Translations under genes and position numbers: made by a program
Shown here: one piece after another, positions 41,570 to 52,135 of the stretch
Position numbering within the stretch: the stretch's first letter is position 1
Layout of the letters: each line of letters begins with the position of its first letter
NCBI GenBank assembly: GCA_947462335.1
Contig: OX381720.1
Coordinates: forward strand, 4,657,501 to 4,721,500
DNA from: Harmothoe impar
Taxonomy: Eukaryota > Annelida > Polychaeta > Phyllodocida > Polynoidae
DNA length: 64,000 bases
Direction: 5' to 3'
Notes under the pieces: model-generated
Database searches by the model: none
Seen by the model: only the letters and a program-made list of their open reading frames with translations
What the model was told of the DNA's origin: nothing

Positions 41570-41790
41570 ACAATCGAGGCATCATGTCACCTCTAAGTCT
41601 CAGTGTCACACAGTGCCTTGATATAATGCTCTTTGTCGTTAGTAGGCATGATGCATATTGTCGAGCCTTCTGTAATGTATCAATCCTGAGGGTCGGCATG
41701 ATGCATGAATGTAGCACTGGTGAGTCACTCGCTATACTGCATTCATACAACAAGACGATAAAGAAACTACGCCGCCATTAAAGGGTTTAA
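41570..41790. repeat. TM-A, diverged copy
   Basis: GTCGTTAGTAGGCATGATGC, the GGTCGGCATGATGCATGAATG middle and CGCCATTAAAGGGTTTAA end are recognisable; the left terminus is gone. Confidence 0.6.
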
Positions 41791-42149
41791 TAGATTATTA
41801 AAAGTTGTGATGGGCATATACATGAAAATACATGATATTATACATAGGGCACTATGTTGACACAAAGCTACAGAACCCTACCCTAATTCACAGGGTATAC
41901 ACAGAGCTGCTCCCGCACCTCCTACCACTCCCGGGTTAGAAGTACAATAGCAGTCTTTGTCTGCACCAACAAGGGAGTGCTGCCCAACATGTGTGTAACA
42001 CTTATGTTTTATATGGTGCGCTAGATGCAAACAGAGGAAGACATTTGACACCACAATCCCTGCAGAAAGGGCCCCACTCCCTTGATGAGGATCTTGTATT
42101 ACCAAAAGGGGAGTGTCGAAGGAGTGTTGATGGTTTTTTTTCTCACGTA
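41791..42149. other. no feature recognised
   Basis: No assigned repeat; frames on both strands here lack recognisable motifs. Confidence 0.3.
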
Positions 42150-42233
42150 CACCCTCAGAAAAGTGAGAGTCATTGTCGCTAAAACTACCCTCACCTGAGA
42201 GTCAGGCAGTTGACTCTCACTTTTCTCTGTGTG
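42150..42233. mobile_element. 84-bp hairpin MITE with TA duplication
   Basis: CACCCTCAGAAAAGTGAGAG and TGACTCTCACTTTTCTCTGTGTG, TA on each side (42148-42149, 42234-42235). Most of the right arm between the loop and TGACTCTC is deleted. Confidence 0.85.
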
Positions 42234-42466
42234 TACTAGGGGAAACAAGATTTACAACAAGTTTATTTTACCAACATCATGTTGAAATATTCAGGTCCTA
42301 CTATGATAATATCAAATCAAACCGAAGGGAAAATAGATTTCCAGTGGCCATGTGTACCACAGTATTCCATCCACCATGTTTTGATTTCATACTGCCAGTA
42401 TATACCCCCTTTCTGATTAATACTGATATTAACGTTATACTCAGCAGATGTAGTTTTTACACCATA

Positions 42467-42717
42467 TTAACCTTTTAAGGACGGCATGATGCATTCATGC
42501 ATCATAACATTGGTAGTCATCATGCATGAATGCAGCCCTGGTGAGTAACTCGCCTGTGCTGCATTCAAGCATCATGCCGACCTTACATGGTTGAGATACT
42601 CCCCAATGGTCGGCATGATGCACCAATGCAGCACAGGTGAGTTACTCGCCAGGGCTGCTTTAGTGCATCATGACAACAAATGCCATCCTTTAGCGACATG
42701 CATCCTTAAAGGGTTAA
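42467..42717. mobile_element. TM-A MITE, reference copy, 251 bp
   Basis: TTAACCTTTTAAGGACGGC at the left and CATCCTTAAAGGGTTAA at the right. The ends (CCC...GGG next to TTAA) are the signature of piggyBac-type transposition. The interior folds as three successive stems: ATGAATGCAGCCCTGGTGAG / CTCGCCTGTGCTGCATTC (about 42521-42575); GCCGACC / GGTCGGC around GTTGAGATACTCC (about 42577-42622); and CAATGCAGCACAGGTGAG / CTCGCCAGGGCTGC (about 42628-42668). The right end is asymmetric, with CTTTAGCGACATG. No ORF is present. About 30 copies or fragments occur in this window, in both orientations and two subfamilies. Confidence 0.9.
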
Positions 42718-43231
42718 CACTTATTAGATGGGTGCTGTCCACCCCCATGCCATGACATGGATAGGTCGTCACTGGGTCGCCTGACCTTAGAGAGTGGTCA
42801 TTTCTTAAAGATACATTACCAGCTAATTTTGGGTGATTTTTTATTCTCATTATGTTTCCATATACCAAGTGTCTGTAAGTCTATATGAAAAGTTTGGAGT
42901 CTGTTCATTCTCTTTTAAGCAGTAAATATGACCATCATAGCATGCAAACTATATAACTATGATCCAGCAAAAACGAAAACCAGCAAGGGGTGCATTAGGA
43001 ACGATCGAATATGCTCTCACAGTGTGTTCATAGGCCTACCAGAGAGCTCTCCATTCAGTATTTCATTTAGATTTAGTTACAAATGGATTCCCTATGATAA
43101 AGGGCCTGTCAATTAGGAAATGACTAATGGAAGTCTACATTGGGTTTATTTCATAACTTGATTTTGGGTCGACTGAGGTGGTAATGCATCTTTAACCAGC
43201 AACATGGGCAGGTTTGTGGGTTGGAAGCCTG
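42718..43231. other. no gene recognised
   Basis: AGAGAGTGGTCATTTCTTAA near 42790 is an isolated poly-C-family terminus. The rest is unassigned. Confidence 0.3.
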
Positions 43232-43395
43232 CATGCTATTATAACTCAAAAGGGGTCCGCCGCGATAAATTTGACACTGTGCTAGAGGGGGGGGGGGACG
43301 AAAAGAATTCAACCCCTCTTTTGGGGTGACCAGAAGACTTTGGGCGCGCTCACATCCCCTCCCCCTGTTGTTAAAATATAACCACTCCCTTACAA
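43232..43395. repeat. poly-G/poly-C tract element
   Basis: A G run at 43287-43298 and C-rich CATCCCCTCCCCCTGTTGTTAAAATATAACCACTCCCTTA at the right end, as in 33818-34053; the left terminus is uncertain. Confidence 0.5.
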
Positions 43396-43503
43396 CTGGT
43401 TCTGGTTTCAACATTATGCAGCTCAGGCTACGGAGGTGACATCTAGTCTTCAGTCAGCGAGTGGCGCCCAACAGCTTGATCCTGATTTGACAAGACTACC
43501 CCA

Positions 43504-43746
43504 CACAGAGAAAACAAGAGAGTCAAAAGGGAGTCCAGGTTGTCTCCAGAATGACTTCAATCTCATAGGCAGCCCTGGCTGATAGAGGGAGTTTGGGTGA
43601 CTTCCTGCCCTACCTAAGGGAGTCACCCAGGGAAGGCACATTGTTCCCTGGCTCACCTAAGGGGGTGACAAAAGGACTGGCGCTCCACTAGAGAGGGTAG
43701 TCATTCTGGTGGGAGCCTGGACCCTCATTTTACTCTTTTCTCTGTG
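43504..43746. mobile_element. CACAGAG MITE, 243-bp complete copy
   Basis: CACAGAGAAAACAAGAGAGTC at the left and GACCCTCATTTTACTC-TTTTCTCTGTG at the right. Inner arms GGGAGTCCAGG and CCTGGACCC also pair. The 61-bp hairpin at 2324 and the 9267 copy share the ends. Confidence 0.75.
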
Positions 43747-44012
43747 CTCTCTTTGTAATGACCAGGTTCTGCCAAGAACATACTTCACATAAAACAGTGT
43801 TTATATAGTTCTTACAGGCTGGAGGCAATACCAGTTGAATACACAATGTTTGTTTTTGTTATATGTGTACACCCCCTTACACCCCCACCACCCACTCACC
43901 CACACAAATAGGTCGTCCTGTTTCTTTTTGAAGGAAGAAACGTGAATATAGAATATAAAGAGTAGGTGGAGATTTTTAGCATCATCCACACATGTATAAA
44001 GATATTATGAGT

Positions 44013-44710
44013 TAACCCTTCAAGAATGGTTACTCACAAGGGCTATATTGATAAGTCATGCCAAGCCTATTAGGCACTAGCGAGATACTGGTGCTGCCAC
44101 CAGGTGTTGCTCTGGTACCAATTGTATCCCCCTTGTCACCAGCAACCAGCTCGGCCAAATCTCAGGTCCGAGATTAGAGTATAAACGGGGTGTGAGTATT
44201 GTGAGTGGGTTGTACCTGGGCATTGCTTATGTCACCTGTCCCTCATAGAGTAATGGTTATCATGGTGGATTCATGATGCTCTATTCCCTGTCAAGTCATA
44301 TCTTGGTGACCATACCATGAATTTACATTCTTATATATCAAATATATGTTACTTTGATAGGTAGAAGTGAGTAACAACCTTGAAATGGTATCAAAGAAAT
44401 ATCAATAGTCTTCATGACTCCACCATGCTAACCACTACACTGTGAGGGACAGGTGACATAAGTGATGCCCAGGTACAACCCACTCACAATACTCACACCC
44501 TGTTTGTACCCTAATTTCGGACCTGAGATTTGGCTTAGCTGGTTGCTGGAGGTTAGACTGGTTACACTGGTACCAATCAACATGGCGCTGTACACAGGAC
44601 ATCTTGCTAATGCGGAATACAGAGTCGATACACTCTGGAATGATCAATATGATGTGCCAATGCAGTGACGGTTAGTTACTTGGTGCTACTGCATCATGAC
44701 AACACATGAA
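44013..44710. repeat. TM-A copy split by a TIR element
   Basis: The left fragment (GTTAACCCTTCAAGAATGG, ending CATGCCAAGCCTA) and the right fragment (AGAGTCGATACACTCTGG, CAATATGATGTGCCAATGC) flank the 44074-44613 insertion. The right TTAA is lost. Confidence 0.55.
44074..44613. mobile_element. 540-bp TIR element (GCACTAGCGAGAT)
   Basis: GCACTAGCGAGATACTGG at the left and, inverted, GCATTAGCAAGAT at the right. The arms are about 190 bp each: CAGCAACCAGCTCGGCCAAA on the left pairs with AGCTGGTTGCTGG on the right, and GGTGTGAGTATTGTGAGTGG with its complement. The loop is AT-rich. A single arm occurs at 9510-9690. Confidence 0.75.
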
Positions 44711-44861
44711 TATGAGACCATGATTAAATTTCGGGAGAAGAATCATAAAAGGAAGGTTTCTATTTTAAGCATATGGATACCTGTTCTTGGTGGAGAAACT
44801 GGAACGATTTCTGCACGTCAGAATTAGAATTATCAATAGATCACATGAAAATAAATATCGA

Positions 44862-44999
44862 GATCCACTCGAATCTGTCCAAACTGTCATTTTCTTCACT
44901 CACTGGGTTTGAGTTGCATCTCACTCGGCTTGGCCTGTGAAAGACAACCCATACCCAGCTCGTGAAGAAACAGCACTTTGGACAGATTCTCGTTGAGTT
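44862..44999. repeat. TIR MITE (CGAATCTGTCC family)
   Basis: CCACTCGAATCTGTCCAAACTG at the left and TTTGGACAGATTCTCGTTG inverted at the right, with TTTTCTTCAC pairing to GTGAAGAAA. Related to 14175-14283 and scraps near 14475 and 45590. Confidence 0.7.
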
Positions 45000-45240
45000 C
45001 TGTCTATTAGAGTCACTCCACATTGTTAAAGGTTAATAAGAAGAGACGCCTGTCACTGACATATGCCGCCAGCGTGCACCAGATACCACAGGTACTATAA
45101 GGACGGGGGGTCACGTGTGTGCCGTGCTTAACGCTGATTGGCTGTTGGTAAGTGCAGCAGTGCCACGTGATCTGGGTACAAGTCATGTGATTATAGTACG
45201 ACCAGTATCAGCACCTCAAAACATGCCCACCCACCCTCTC

Positions 45241-45483
45241 CCTTCAGGGGCGGCATAGTGCTGTAATGTCGGCATGTCTTTTGTCAGTGTTATGCATGAA
45301 TGCAGTCGCAGCTAGAATACTTACCTGGGCTGTATTCATGCATCATGCTGACTCGTTAGGAGTCAGTGTATCAAACCGGTAGGGTCAGCATGATGTGTAA
45401 ATGCAGCAGTAGCGAGTTGTAAACTCGGCATGGCTGCATTCATGCATCATGATTACAAAGGTCATGAACCCATCAAAGGGCTA
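45241..45483. mobile_element. TM-A MITE, diverged copy
   Basis: CCTTCAGGGGCGGCATAGTGC to CCATCAAAGGGCTAGG, TTAA lost at both ends. The central TCAAACCGGTAGGGTCAGC and right hairpin GCAGCAGTAGCGAG...GGCTGCATTCATGC are clear. Confidence 0.75.
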
Positions 45484-46040
45484 GGCTGCCCCTACAGGCT
45501 TGTACAGCGGTACCATGTTTGACCTTCAAGTCAACTCATCGGCTTTCATTTAAAAGAAAACCTGTCTGTTCAAGGACCCGGAAATAATCTGTCTGAACTG
45601 CAGACTTCTCCACCAGCAGTGCCTTGCATTGAAATAGTTGGTTCATAGCTATTTTGATGACATCACATATATGTGGAGAAGGGAGTCGTGGAGAAAAAGA
45701 TTCAGTTTCTCCACGGGTGTGTGGAGAACGGCCCTTCCCATATAAAATGATGATTACTTTGTTTCTCATCGTGAAATGAACGTTTTTATCATAAGGCTTT
45801 TCAAACATGGCCTCTATATGTCTAGGGTATTCAACTTCAATCTTTAAGTATTTCTAAGATTTCTATTAGACTGTACATGAACTGTGTCATGGTAAATGTT
45901 GGAAACCAGAGTAACACTGCATATGAGTATTATAAAGACCTTAAGATAAACACTTTTAAAGATTTGATTAAGACTCACTGAGTTAGGTGCCATCTGGATA
46001 GTGTAGTTATCTAGGGAAAGCATGGTGTTTTGATACAACA
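45484..46040. other. no gene recognised
   Basis: Contains a scrap of the CGAATCTGTCC family (45580-45620) and ACATGAACTGTGTCATGGTAAA, which recurs at 48300 inside another element. Confidence 0.35.
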
Positions 46041-46131
46041 TGCCATTTTGTCAACATGATGCGAGTTACTCGCCGATGAAATACATTGATGTCTCATGCC
46101 AACAAAGCACTATTGGTCCCTAACAGGTTAA
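46041..46131. repeat. TM-A fragment
   Basis: GATGCGAGTTACTCGCCG and ATGTCTCATGCCAAC, ending CCCTAACAGGTTAA; only the right third remains. Confidence 0.5.
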
Positions 46132-46267
46132 CAGAAGGAGGCGGTGCCCATGGCCTCCCAACTGATGTCAGCACCAGACGCAATCTGTAGGTTTAGGTAG
46201 AGACAGATGTAAGGGAGGAGGACGGATCTGGTCCATCACAAGTTGTGTCAGCATTGTGGAGCAGAGT

Positions 46268-46606
46268 GCCAGCGGTGGCGTAGGAAAAGGGGGGCCAGGG
46301 GGGCCCGGGACCCCCCAAGCATGAAGGAGGAGGGGCCTTGATATGTTTGGGCCCCCCCCCCCCCCAAAAGAATTTGTCAAGACTTGTAATATAATACACA
46401 CAATTTCCAAAACGTACCTGTTCTGCATAGGAAAAAGTGGGGGCGGAGGGGCCTGGGTCAAATGCTACTTTTCTATACAATTCCAATATAGGCGTATTTA
46501 TAATACATCATGCTTAAAAGATTATTCTTAAAGTTGGTCGGAGTGGGCCACCCTGCCCCCCCCCCCCCCCAATGAAGATTTGCTTCCTATGCCTCTGTGC
46601 CAGGAG
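46268..46606. repeat. poly-G/poly-C dispersed repeat
   Basis: GGTGGCGTAGGAAAAGGGGGG at the left and a long C run followed by TTGCTTCCTATGCCTCTGTGCC at the right form a weak inverted pair; homopolymer runs lie at 46350-46366 and 46556-46570. Confidence 0.45.
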
Positions 46607-47116
46607 ACTGAATCCTCTCTACTACAAACACTCCAGCTCTCTACTTGATGTTGGATACACCATTAATGGGGTAGATTCACCTTGAGACGGACACTTTAAT
46701 TTGGGATTATTCAAGCATTGTAATCTCTATATTTGTGAATAACGGTAAAGTTCAAATGTTAGTTTCTTTCAGTAAATCACCAAATTAAGTCTTACCATAT
46801 AGGAATGATTAGTATTGGTATGTGTCCGACTTATGGTGAATCCTATATATGTACACAGTGCCATGCTCTGATGCTCAACATGAATATCCTGTACTGTCTT
46901 ACCCCTTTCGTGCCCAGAGCTTTTTTTTAAAGTCAATATTTCTCGCACAATTGTTCCAATTATTAGAATACCTCTATTAACTTTCTGTATTGTTACTAAA
47001 TGTCTGCCGAAAGCCTCTGGAATGAGCTTTCTCCTGTTAAATTAGCTTATGTGTCTCTTAAACCAAATACATAATTGATTATATAAAGAAATTATTCTGA
47101 TGTCAGTTGCCATGTC
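46607..47116. other. no feature recognised
   Basis: AT-rich, no assigned repeat or gene. Confidence 0.3.
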
Positions 47117-47388
47117 TTCAGACTCGTCCAAGTGACTGTCATAAAATAAACGAGTTAAACCTAACTAACCTATCAGGTTACTATCCCACAAATAGATCTG
47201 GAGCTGGCACATGCCAAGTGGGCCTTCTATCTGACAACTCGAGCTAGACGGCCCGCTTCCCTGTCACTTAGACCAGTCTGGAAATGGGTTTGTGGGATGG
47301 TAACCTGATAGGTTAGACAACCTTAAACTTGTTTATTTTATGACAGTCACTTAGAAGAGTCTGGAGACAAGTTTACTTTTTCAGCGTG
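47117..47388. mobile_element. CACTGAAAAAG TIR element, 3' complete
   Basis: The right arm GAGTCTGGAGACAAGTTTAC-TTTTTCAGCGTG is complete; the left arm starts inside (GTCTTCAGACTCGTCC). GGTTACTATCCCACAAATAG and its inverted copy GGGATGGTAACCTGATAGG lie inside. Confidence 0.7.
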
Positions 47389-47591
47389 TTGTTGACCTCT
47401 TAAAACAACACTGCAACATGGGCATTTTTGGGCTTGGTGACATGGGGAATATAAGAGATAATGACATGGGACATGGGAATTTCCTAAAATCAACAGGGCG
47501 ACATGGGCAATCGAGAGGGGTGGTGAATCCCCCCCCCCGATCCAGACCTAAGACACATTCAGTAAGACAAATGATTTTCGAAGCAAGTCAA

Positions 47592-48113
47592 AGGGGCCGT
47601 CCAAAAATTATGTCACGCCGAAGGGGAAGGGAGGTCAGAGTGTGACATACAATTATAGAGGTATGGGGAAAAGCATGAGGGTGTAGGGGCTGGGGTTAGG
47701 ATTATAACATCGTGACGGGTTCTGTTGGGCGTTGTGTTGCGAGCTCGGTCTGAACCCTTCAGTCCGGCGGCAGGTGGCGGCACCTGCTCCGGGCGTGGGG
47801 TACGGATAGAGGTCGCTATAGGCTTCAAGTCTGGTTGTCCGCATGCAGGCTGGTCGCCTATATATAGCCAACGCCCGGGAGAACTCGTCGTTTAGTTGGG
47901 ATATCTGAATCCTGCCAACTGCATTACTACCGGCTGCAAAGCCAACTGACCCACTCCAAACTCTATAGGGAGTTGGTTCATTTAGCTTGCCTGTTGAGGT
48001 TCTGTTGAATAAACAACCTTTTTGCGACCTGTACACTTTAGTTGAACGGTTGTCAACCTCGTTCTTTCCTTAGTAAATCTTAACAATATTAAGAGAACGA
48101 AGCGTCTGTTACA
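47592..48113 (+). other. LTR-like segment: TATA box and polyadenylation signal
   Basis: TATATATAG at 47859-47867 is followed 140 bp later by AATAAA (48008-48013) in TTGAATAAACAACC, and the segment ends TGTTACA, as in many LTRs. The left part (GGCCGTCCAAAAATTATGTCACGC) looks instead like a DNA-transposon end. No matching second copy or 5-bp duplication was found, so a solo LTR is only a possibility. Confidence 0.3.
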
Positions 48114-48140
48114 CGGACGGTGGGTACCGGCATGACCGAC

Positions 48141-48395
48141 CTAGCTCACGTGCGTGCACGGACAAAGGCTTTGAGTCTTACCCCAATCTTCTTACTAAAG
48201 TCTTACAACTGAAAAGTCTTGATATAGATGGGGGGGTATGCCCCCAAGCCCCGTTTTTCTTTCCTTTTTAAGATGTTTTAAGACATATCTAAGTCTACAC
48301 ATGAACTGTGTCATGGTAAATTTTAAGATTAAGACTTCAGTAAAATTTCATTAAGACTCACTCAAAACATGTGTCCGTGCACTCACGTGAGCTAG
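48141..48395. mobile_element. 255-bp TIR element (CTAGCTCACGTG)
   Basis: CTAGCTCACGTGCGTGCACGGACA at the left and TGTCCGTGCACTCACGTGAGCTAG at the right differ by one base. Inside, TTGAGTCTTA pairs with TAAGACTCA. No target duplication was identified. Confidence 0.75.
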
Positions 48396-48589
48396 ATGCT
48401 ATCTGTGTACTCAATATAGCCCATATTTGTGTGACGTCATTTAAGCGGTAAGCATAACCTTGGTTACAATAAGATGAAGTGGCCGTCTACCCCCCCCCCC
48501 CCACACACACACACACCACACCACATGAACCCCCTCGGGGTGACACTGACAGATGACACTGACAGCAGTTGACACACACACCCACTGAC

Positions 48590-48720
48590 ACCCGGAGATG
48601 AGGACCGCGCAGAATGGCCGCCATTTTCTCTGTCTTCCCCCCACACACACCCAGCCCGCAAGGTGGCGCCACCTCCTGCAGGAAGTGCCGCTGATGGGGG
48701 CGCCGCGCATGCGCTAATAG
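48590..48720. promoter_or_regulatory. possible promoter: NRF1-like and YY1-like sites
   Basis: AATGGCCGCCATTTT (48613-48627) contains the YY1 core on the minus strand, and GCGCATGCGC (48705-48714) is an exact NRF1 palindrome. The segment is G+C-rich and not part of any repeat I see. No adjacent coding exon was recognised, so this is a motif-based guess. Confidence 0.3.
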
Positions 48721-48812
48721 TGTTGAATTATGCAGGGCAAAGGGGGGGGGGAGACGCAGGGGTTGAAAGTCCAGATTTAGTCCGTGTGGGTGGAGGCTGT
48801 TTGATGTTTCTT

Positions 48813-49057
48813 TTAACCTTTTAAGGACGGCATATTGCAATAACACATTATGCCCTTGGTCGTTATAATGCATGAATGCAGCCCTGCTGAGTAACTCACC
48901 AGCGCTGCATTCAACCATCATGCGATCATACGGGGTTGATAATCCCAAGGGGTCGACATGATGCACCACTGCAGCTCCGGCGAGTTACTTGCCGGGGCTG
49001 CAGTGGTGAATCATAACAAATGTAATCTTTTAGTGACATACTGTCCTCAAAGAGTTA
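48813..49057. mobile_element. TM-A MITE
   Basis: TTAACCTTTTAAGGACGGC to CTGTCCTCAAAGAGTTA, 245 bp, all three hairpins present. The right one (GCAGCTCCGGCGAGTTACTTGCCGGGGCTGC) is nearly perfect. Confidence 0.85.
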
Positions 49058-50329
49058 TAGTGGTGAGGATCAGGCAGGTAGCTAAAGGTGGGGTGGTGAC
49101 AAGGGCAACCGGCAGGGTCATAACAATGGGACTCACAAACAGGAAGAGCATTTATAGAGAATGCTCATTTTTTTTAACATCATTTTTTTAAATCATAGGC
49201 ACAAAACAACATGCTCTGGACCCCTCTGGGGGTATGGACAATGTGGTGCTGGTTGTGGGCTGAGGGATTGGACACTTTTAATTGCAAATGAAATTAATTC
49301 TACTCCGCATGTGAAAGGGGGTTTTAATTTAAATTTTACAGGTAGGCCTATAATGTGTACGTGTGGAAGAGATAACTGTTGGCGAGATGTGTATATCCAC
49401 CAAAGTTTTCATGTTAAGAAACATCAACCGGCGCAAAGATCCCCTTGGACGTCGGACACTGCATATTACCATACACCTTCTTATGGTTGCAGTTCACGGA
49501 CCAACTGTAGAAATCTCGCACCTCTTTCTACCTCGTTGAGTCTATTTTAACCTCGACTCTGTAAGCTATTTTACATGTTTGAAAGAAAAGGAGAGTATCA
49601 ATGGATGGATGTGTCTTTGCTCCTTTGATTACTACATTCGTTTTCTCTCAAAAGGATAAAATGGCTGTGAAATGGACCCCAGGAGGATGTATAATAGCGT
49701 TGGTCTGAAAGATCTCATGTTAACACCCACACATTGATTTTGTTCTTCCCGTCAGAGTGCACTTCCACAAAAGAACTGATCAGTATTATTAAATCACTCC
49801 CATCATCAGTACAGGGTACTAAAACAACCTTTTCATGGATACCCCAGCTAACAAGGTTTTCCATACCATGTATTGGATAGTGCAATGTGGGTCAGGCAGT
49901 TAATTTCAACTCATAAAATATCAGCAAGATCTTTGTATAGTTGTAAAATTTTAGCAAGATCTTTGCATTGTTGTAATATGATTCTTTAGACTGCTATGTT
50001 TTCATTGATATCAGAATCTGCCTATTTTGAGGATTCAGTACTGTGATACCTTACACCCCTCTGTCTAGGACGCTCCCTATGTCACGTGACACCACTCATT
50101 AGCACCTCCTTAACAAGAGAGTGATGCCATCAGATCTAGCCAATCAGCACACAGGACACAGCGTAAACAAGGCGTGAGAGGTAGGGAGTAGATGATTGGC
50201 CAGTTTCTTGTAGACTGATTTCAGGTAATACCTGGCACGGGGATAAATTGACATCTGAACCTCTCGCCCATACTTACAGACCGCGTCGGGCTTTTTTTCT
50301 ACCATTTCCTCTTTTGCAAATGCCCTTAC
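49058..50329. other. no gene recognised
   Basis: A frame of 129 codons (49161-49550) has no motif I can name. TCACGTGAC (50091) and AGCCAATCAGC (50139) are promoter-like words without further support. Confidence 0.3.
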
Positions 50330-50550
50330 AAGTGAGTGTAGGCCCCTTTCTCAGTCTCTCTGTCTCGATCTCTCTGTCTCGATCACTCTCTATCTCTATC
50401 TCGGTCTCTCTGTGTCTCTCTGTGTCTCTCGCTGACTCCTTCTCTCTCCCCCTGCCCTTCTCTCTATCTCTCTATCTCTCTATCAAGCTATCCATCTATC
50501 AATCTGACTGTCTATCCATCTGTCTATCCATTCACCTTTCTATCTTTCTC
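50330..50550 (+). repeat. CT-rich microsatellite tract
   Basis: Long runs of TCTCTGTCTC, TCTCTATC and CTATCCATCTAT-type repeats. The serine/leucine-rich frame through it is a composition artefact. Confidence 0.9.
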
Positions 50551-50886
50551 TTTGATTTGCTCGTACTCTCATAATCTGTCTCCCTTACTCCATGACAGTA
50601 TCAAGACTGATCTACCTATATATCATGAAACAGTAAACTTAAAGTCTTTTATTTCCCTGATTCCTTCCCCCACCCAGCTCCCACCTCCCCCCTCCCCAGC
50701 TGCCCCCATTCCTCAGTGCCGCCACCTGTTGTCACGCCCAGACACTAACAGGGTCACGTGTACACGGATTAACCAATGAAATCGTCTAGACTAGTTGGCA
50801 ACACTATTTCCGGCTCTACACTGGTTTACTGGTGAGAGTCAATCAGCCGGAGGTGCGTGGGGCTATTGTCTTGTGTCGAGTCAGTC
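50551..50886. other. no gene recognised
   Basis: Pyrimidine-rich then mixed DNA. GGGTCACGTGTAC and ACCAATGAAATC near 50755 are isolated E-box and CCAAT words. Confidence 0.25.
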
Positions 50887-51131
50887 TAGACCCTTTAAGG
50901 GTACCATAGTGTTAAATTGTGCTGTTTGTCGTCATGATGCATGAATGCAGTACTGGGAAGAAATTTGACAGGACTGCATTTATGCATCATGCCGATCCTT
51001 TGGGACTGTATCAACCTTTTTTGGTCGGTATGAGGCCTGAATGCACTGCAAACTGCTTGCCAGGGCTGCATTTATGAATCATGACGATCAAATGAATAAC
51101 GCATTAAGGAACTATGCGGCCCTTAAAGGGA
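50887..51131. mobile_element. TM-A MITE, symmetric subfamily
   Basis: ACCCTTTAAGGGTACCATAG to CTATGCGGCCCTTAAAGGGA; both TTAA have mutated, and the three hairpins are readable. Confidence 0.8.
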
Positions 51132-51401
51132 CAAGCAATGGTTTGCGTGTATATAGTGGCTAGCTGTCTATATATAGATGTGTTGTCGTAGAAGGATCCG
51201 AATTACACAGTGGATGAGATGGTTTAGCATGAGTTAGAATTTTGCGATTGCTTTCATGTATGTGTGCTTTATCAGTGACAGATAAACACTTAAGACTCAC
51301 AATATGTCCACATGACACTACAACATAATGTGTGAACATTTTGTAAGAGATGGCTGTGGACATATTGCAAATTGATGACGCTATGTCAAATTGGGCAAAA
51401 T

Positions 51402-51509
51402 CCCAGTGGGCACAAAATGCAGCTTAATGTTGAATCAATGTTGAATCAACATTGAATCAACGTTGACAACCAGTTTTCAATGTTGAGTCAATGTTCTGTG
51501 CCCACTGGG
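51402..51509. mobile_element. 108-bp MITE with CCCAGTGGGCACA ends
   Basis: CCCAGTGGGCACA is exactly inverted at the right (TGTGCCCACTGGG). The interior is a run of AATGTTGAATCAA units in both orientations. The target duplication is not clear. Confidence 0.8.
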
Positions 51510-51608
51510 GTATAGTTTGAGGATGCTAACGATATCCAGAGAAAAATACCATTCCCCTGTACTACTGACGCCAGATATGCTCACAGAATAGACCTGATTC
51601 AAAGTGCC

Positions 51609-51698
51609 CGTTCCATATACTACTCACGACCAAAGTGACAGTCCGATATACTACTCACAGCCAAGGTGTCAGTTCCATATACTACTAACAGCCGAAAT
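51609..51698 (+). repeat. short minisatellite, about 36-47 bp unit
   Basis: CCATATACTACTCACGACCA recurs three times with small changes (GATATACTACTCACAGCCA, CCATATACTACTAACAGCC), separated by AAGTGACAGT-like spacers. Confidence 0.75.
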
Positions 51699-51765
51699 AT
51701 AGGGTTACAGGCACATTACTAGTATACAAACGTTGGAGGCGGGGCATATTTGGGGATTGGAGCAG

Positions 51766-52135
51766 TTAACACTTTAAGGGCCGTATAGTACAAAATGTAC
51801 CTTAATCAATACATCGTGCTCCTTTTCCACCTTGATGCATGAATGCAGCACCAGCGAGTACCTCACCAGTGTTACTTCAAGCTCCAAACTACGGGATTGA
51901 TACAGCCCTAATGAGTCGTTATGATATAGGAATGCAGCAATGGCGAGTTATTCGTTACACTGTAAAAAGTTGGTTGCCACTTTTGTAGTTGTACAGTAGA
52001 TCCTCAGTAGATTCTACTGTAAATCCATTCTAAAGTAGATTCTATTGTAGATCTACAACAATTATTTTCAGTGTAGGACTGCATGTATATATCATTACGG
52101 AAAGGGATCATGCTGCTCCTTTTGACTTGAGTTAA
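51766..52135. mobile_element. TM-A copy interrupted by a TA MITE
   Basis: TTAACACTTTAAGGGCCGTAT at the left and TTTTGACTTGAGTTAA at the right. GCAATGGCGAGTTATTCG before the insertion and GGACTGCATGTATATATC after it rejoin as the right hairpin. Confidence 0.75.
51958..52073. mobile_element. 116-bp TA MITE of the CACTGTAAAAAGTTG family
   Basis: CACTGTAAAAAGTTGG and TTATTTTCAGTG are its ends with TA at 51956-51957 and 52074-52075. The interior is CTACTGTAGATCTACA-type palindromes. This is the minimal form of the family whose 1.33-kb version (37306-38631) carries tRNA-like units. Confidence 0.85.

Noticed and set aside
48487..48969. 160-codon minus-strand open frame
   Set aside because: It is composed of a TM-A copy plus a CA-rich low-complexity segment.
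50248..50574. 108-codon serine/leucine-rich frame
   Set aside because: It translates a CT-rich microsatellite.
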